DNA of 7,243 bases, taken from contig JAFYWE010000071.1 in assembly GCA_017558165.1 (NCBI GenBank), forward strand, positions 1 to 7,243, given 5' to 3'. Position 1 is the stretch's first letter; each line of letters opens with the position of its first letter. The position numbers and the translations under genes were made by a program. Under the pieces are notes generated by a model that searched no databases, was not told the origin of the DNA, and saw only the letters and a list, made by a program, of their open reading frames with translations. This document shows, piece after piece, positions 4,055 to 7,243 of the stretch. The stretch is from Bacteroidaceae bacterium (lineage in GTDB: Bacteria; Bacteroidota; Bacteroidia; Bacteroidales; Bacteroidaceae).

Positions 4055-5935
4055 ATGGAACCACTGTTACATGAATGTGGCGTTGCGATGATTCGCTTGC
4101 GTAAACCCTTGAACTATTACCAGGAAAAGTATGGTACATGGGCTTATGGTATGAATAAATTGTTCCTCTTGATGAACAAACAATATAACCGCGGCCAGCA
4201 GGGCGCGGGTATTGCCTGTGTAAAGCTCAAGGCTTCTCCGGGCGAGGATTATATGTTCCGTGAAAGAGCAGAGGGCTCTGGCGCTATTTCCGAGGTGTTT
4301 GACTTGGCCAACAAGAGCCTTGCTTCACATCCAAAGGAGATGAAGAACAACGCCAACTATGCCTATCGCCATTTTGGCTTTGCCGGTGAGCTCTATATGG
4401 GCCACTTGCGCTATTCGGCTACAGGAAAGACCGGTATGCAGTATGTACACCCATTCCTGCGCCGCAACAACTGGAGAGCAAAGAACCTTGCTCTTTGCGG
4501 TAACTTCCACATAACCAATGTCGAGGAAGTCTTCCGCGAACTTGTGTCACGCGGTCAGCACCCACGCGTATATGCCGATACATATATCATGCTCGAACTT
4601 ATGGGACACCGTCTCGACCGTGAAGTAGAGCGCCTGTTCAAGGAGTGCGAGGCCGAAGGCTTCACAGGAATGGATATTACCAATGCAATCGAGGACCGCA
4701 TGGATGTTGCAAACGTCTTGCGTACATCAACTCCTATACTCGATGGCGGTTATGTATTCTGCGGCGTTACCGGTAGTGGCGAGATGTTTGCAATGCGCGA
4801 CCCATGGGGCGTGCGTACAGCCTATTGGTATGCAAACGATGAGATATTTACCATGGCAAGTGAGCGTGCTGCCTTGCAGACCGCTATGAACCTGAAGGCC
4901 GAGGAGGTCATTGAGCTCAAACCGGGCGAGGCACTCATCGTGAACAAGCGTGGCGAGATACGCAGTGAGCAGATTATCCCACAGAAGGCATTCCTGCCAT
5001 GTTCATTTGAACGCATCTATTTCAGCCGCGGAAACGACGGCGATATCTATACCGAGCGCAAGAAGCTTGGCGCAAACCTCAAGGAGCAGATTCTCAAGGC
5101 TATCAACTATGACCTTGACAACACAGTCTTCTCATTCATCCCCAATACTGCCGAAATGGCATTCTATGGAATGGTTGAGGGTATGCAGGAGCATCTCGAC
5201 GAGTGGAAGATCAGAGAAATAAACTCGGGCAAGCAGTTTACCCCCGAGGAGCTCAATGCCATTGTCACAAAGAAGGTTCGCCAGGAGAAGGTTGCCAACA
5301 AGGATATCAAGATGCGTACGTTCATCTCGACAACCGACAAACGCAACGACCTTGCATCATACGTTTATGACATTACTTATGGAACTGTAAGGCCAAAGGT
5401 TGACAACCTTGTCGTTATTGATGACAGTATCGTGCGCGGTACAACCTTGAAGCAGAACATCCTCAACATCCTCGATCGTCTTGAGCCCAAGAAGATTGTG
5501 GTTGTTTCATCAAGCCCACAGATCCGTTACCCCGACTATTACGGTATCGACATGGAGAAGTTCGACCACTTCGTGGCTTTCAAGGCTGCTCTTGAACTGC
5601 TCTATGAGAACGGCAAGCGCTCACTCATTGACGAGACATACAGAGCTTGTCTTGAGGAACTCCGTAAGCCCGATGCCGAGCAGGTCAACTGCACACGCGC
5701 CATCTATCAGCCGTTTACAGCCGATGAGATTTCCCGCAAGATTGCCGATATGTTGAAACCCGTTGACCTCAACGCCGACCTGGAGCTCGTGTTCCAGAGC
5801 CTCACCGGCCTGCACGATGCTTGCCCCAACCACCTTGGCGACTGGTACTTCAGCGGTATCTATCCAACCCCCGGCGGTAACCGTCTTGTAAACGAGGCGT
5901 TTGTTTATCACTACGAGAAGTATTTATATAAATAA
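4055..5935 (+). CDS. purF: Amidophosphoribosyltransferase, PurF family, long diverged form
   Basis: The expected reaction is PRPP plus glutamine to phosphoribosylamine, the first step of purine synthesis. The N-terminal Ntn glutaminase (from residue 8) has Cys8 in HECGVAM after a short propeptide that must be removed, RGQQGAG (46-52), GHLRYSATG (116-124), CGN (148-150) and Asp175. DPWGVR (249-254) and PCSFERIYFSRG (315-326) are further family landmarks. The phosphoribosyltransferase domain has FIPNT (361-365), the PRPP loop VVIDDSIVRGTT (453-464), and SSPQIRYPDYYGID (486-499). At 626 residues it is well above the roughly 470-505 of classical PurF. The excess lies in an insertion around 373-420 and a C-terminal tail after about 515. 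The Cys that helps bind the Fe-S cluster in the Bacillus type is Asp494 here. carB follows after 18 bases, probably in one operon. Function as true PurF or a paralogue with another acceptor is not settled. Confidence 0.82.
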   Translation: MEPLLHECGVAMIRLRKPLNYYQEKYGTWAYGMNKLFLLMNKQYNRGQQGAGIACVKLKASPGEDYMFRERAEGSGAISEVFDLANKSLASHPKEMKNNANYAYRHFGFAGELYMGHLRYSATGKTGMQYVHPFLRRNNWRAKNLALCGNFHITNVEEVFRELVSRGQHPRVYADTYIMLELMGHRLDREVERLFKECEAEGFTGMDITNAIEDRMDVANVLRTSTPILDGGYVFCGVTGSGEMFAMRDPWGVRTAYWYANDEIFTMASERAALQTAMNLKAEEVIELKPGEALIVNKRGEIRSEQIIPQKAFLPCSFERIYFSRGNDGDIYTERKKLGANLKEQILKAINYDLDNTVFSFIPNTAEMAFYGMVEGMQEHLDEWKIREINSGKQFTPEELNAIVTKKVRQEKVANKDIKMRTFISTTDKRNDLASYVYDITYGTVRPKVDNLVVIDDSIVRGTTLKQNILNILDRLEPKKIVVVSSSPQIRYPDYYGIDMEKFDHFVAFKAALELLYENGKRSLIDETYRACLEELRKPDAEQVNCTRAIYQPFTADEISRKIADMLKPVDLNADLELVFQSLTGLHDACPNHLGDWYFSGIYPTPGGNRLVNEAFVYHYEKYLYK

Positions 5936-5953
5936 TAGGTAAAATAATATAAT

Positions 5954-7243
5954 ATGGCTATGAAAGAGAAATTGAAAAAGGTGTTATTGCTTGGTTCAGG
6001 TGCATTGCGCATTGGCCAGGCCGGAGAGTTCGACTACTCGGGTTCACAAGCTTTGAAGGCACTCCGCGAGGAGGGTATCCAGTCAGTGTTGATCAACCCT
6101 AACGTAGCAACAATCCAGACATCGGAGGGTATTGCCGACAAGGTATACTTCCTTCCTGTTGACATACACAATGTAGAGGAGATTATCAAGAAGGAGCGCC
6201 CCGACGGTATTCTGCTCGCATTCGGTGGACAGACTGCTCTCAACTGCGGTACCGAGCTCTATCAGAAGGGTATTCTTGAGAAGTATGGTGTAAAGGTACT
6301 CGGTACATCAGTCGAGGCCATCATGTACACCGAGGACCGTGACCTCTTCGTCAAGAAGCTCGATGAGATTCCAATGAAGACTCCTGTGAGCCAGGCTGTA
6401 GAGACAATGGAAGATGCTCTTGCTGCTGCACACCGCATCGGTTTCCCTGTAATGGTCCGTTCAGCATACGCACTCGGTGGTTTGGGTAGCGGTATCTGCA
6501 AGGACGAGGAGAGCTTCAAGGAGCTTGCCGAGAGTGCATTTACCTTCTCTAACCAGATTCTTGTTGAGGAGTCACTCAAGGGTTGGAAGGAGATTGAGTT
6601 CGAGGTTATCCGCGACGCCAACGACCACTGCTTCACTGTAGCAAGCATGGAGAACTTCGACCCACTCGGCATCCACACCGGTGAGTCAATCGTTGTTGCT
6701 CCAACATGCTCACTCACACCAGAGCAGGTCAAGTTCATGCAGGAGATCTCAGTGAAGGCTATCCGTCACTTGGGTATCGTCGGTGAGTGTAACATCCAGT
6801 ACGCATTCAATGCCGAGACAAACGACTACCGCGTAATCGAGGTTAACGCACGTCTCAGCCGCTCATCAGCTCTCGCATCAAAGGCAACAGGTTATCCTCT
6901 CGCATTTGTGGCAGCAAAGATCGCTCTTGGCTACACACTCGACGAGATTGGCGAGATGGGCACACCAAACAGCGCATACAAGGCACCAGACCTTGACTAC
7001 CTCATCTGTAAGATCCCACGTTGGGACTTGACAAAGTTCGCCGGCGTATCACGTCAGATCGGTTCAAGCATGAAGTCAGTAGGTGAGATCATGTCAATCG
7101 GTCGCAGCTTCGAGGAGGTAATCCAGAAGGGCTTGCGTATGATTGGTCAGGGTATGCACGGTTTCGTAGGTAACGAGCACACACACTTCGACAACCTCGA
7201 CGAGGAGCTTGCCAACCCTACAGATATGCGCGTGTTCTCTATC
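5954..7243 (+). CDS. carB: Carbamoyl-phosphate synthase large subunit (N-terminal 430 codons)
   Basis: CarB makes carbamoyl phosphate from bicarbonate, two ATP and ammonia supplied by the CarA glutaminase, feeding pyrimidine and arginine synthesis. The visible part covers the first half (carboxyphosphate synthetase): pre-ATP-grasp LLGSGALRIGQAGEFDYSG (12-30), GGQTALNCG (91-99), EDR with Arg129, VRSAYALGGLGSG (168-180), WKEIEFEVIRD (211-221), MENFDPLGIHTGES (232-245), VIEVNARLSRSSALASKATG (294-313), and KIPRWDLTKFAG (353-364). The oligomerisation domain starts near 400, and the frame is open to the last base. Full CarB is about 1,070 residues, so the second ATP-grasp and allosteric domains lie outside. 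ATG 5954 lies 18 bases after the previous stop; Met3 is an alternative start. Motif wording is closer to the animal CAD/CPS1 synthetase than to E. coli CarB. No carA lies upstream. Confidence 0.96.
   Translation, partial: MAMKEKLKKVLLLGSGALRIGQAGEFDYSGSQALKALREEGIQSVLINPNVATIQTSEGIADKVYFLPVDIHNVEEIIKKERPDGILLAFGGQTALNCGTELYQKGILEKYGVKVLGTSVEAIMYTEDRDLFVKKLDEIPMKTPVSQAVETMEDALAAAHRIGFPVMVRSAYALGGLGSGICKDEESFKELAESAFTFSNQILVEESLKGWKEIEFEVIRDANDHCFTVASMENFDPLGIHTGESIVVAPTCSLTPEQVKFMQEISVKAIRHLGIVGECNIQYAFNAETNDYRVIEVNARLSRSSALASKATGYPLAFVAAKIALGYTLDEIGEMGTPNSAYKAPDLDYLICKIPRWDLTKFAGVSRQIGSSMKSVGEIMSIGRSFEEVIQKGLRMIGQGMHGFVGNEHTHFDNLDEELANPTDMRVFSI

Noticed and set aside
4055..5935. Glucosamine-fructose-6-phosphate synthase (GlmS) or glutamate synthase instead of PurF
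   Set aside because: Both share the Ntn glutaminase, but the second half has a PRPP loop (IDDSIVRGTT) and no SIS sugar-isomerase domain or glutamate-synthase FMN domain.
6262..6738. 158-codon minus-strand ORF inside carB
   Set aside because: The plus strand reads as continuous, well-conserved carB over the whole stretch; the antisense frame is Ser-rich and explained by codon bias.

Overview
The window comes from a Bacteroidales-type genome; I cannot name the genus. The evidence is protein similarity plus promoters of the Bacteroidetes form (a TTG/TTTG element about 21-23 bases before TAnnTTTG) and starts that lack a useful Shine-Dalgarno. It carries five protein genes: four complete and one cut by the right edge. 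All belong to metabolic families. The only unusual coding features are in the last two genes.

Left edge (1-292): the 5' half of a threonine-type tRNA lies on the minus strand. It stops at the anticodon and runs into unrelated sequence at the edge. Behind it are two near-copies of a minus-strand promoter. A plus-strand promoter then serves an M20-family dipeptidase (293-1651). A long perfect inverted repeat (1668-1706) separates the dipeptidase from the convergent uracil permease gene uraA (minus, 1725-2951). uraA is divergent from upp (3124-3747), which encodes uracil phosphoribosyltransferase. The two share a 172-base intergenic region and form a uracil uptake and salvage pair. upp ends at its own hairpin terminator.

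Right half: after 307 bases without a conventional gene comes a long, diverged amidophosphoribosyltransferase (PurF family, 626 residues, 4055-5935). After 18 bases follows carB, the large subunit of carbamoyl-phosphate synthase (430 codons visible, open at the edge). carA is not between them. The genes form a nucleotide theme: Upp and the PurF-like enzyme both consume PRPP, CarB starts de novo pyrimidine synthesis, and UraA/Upp salvage uracil.

The most interesting part is the leader of the PurF-like gene (3856-4054). A promoter is followed by about 80 bases that can fold as a closing helix around an H-type pseudoknot. A strong intrinsic terminator lies just before the gene, and the 3' strand of the closing helix is also complementary to the terminator's 3' arm. 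This is the geometry of a transcription-terminating riboswitch or attenuator. The same stretch also encodes an uninterrupted 34-codon ORF, so a leader-peptide mechanism is a competing reading. I matched it to no known riboswitch class, and the fold was done by eye only.
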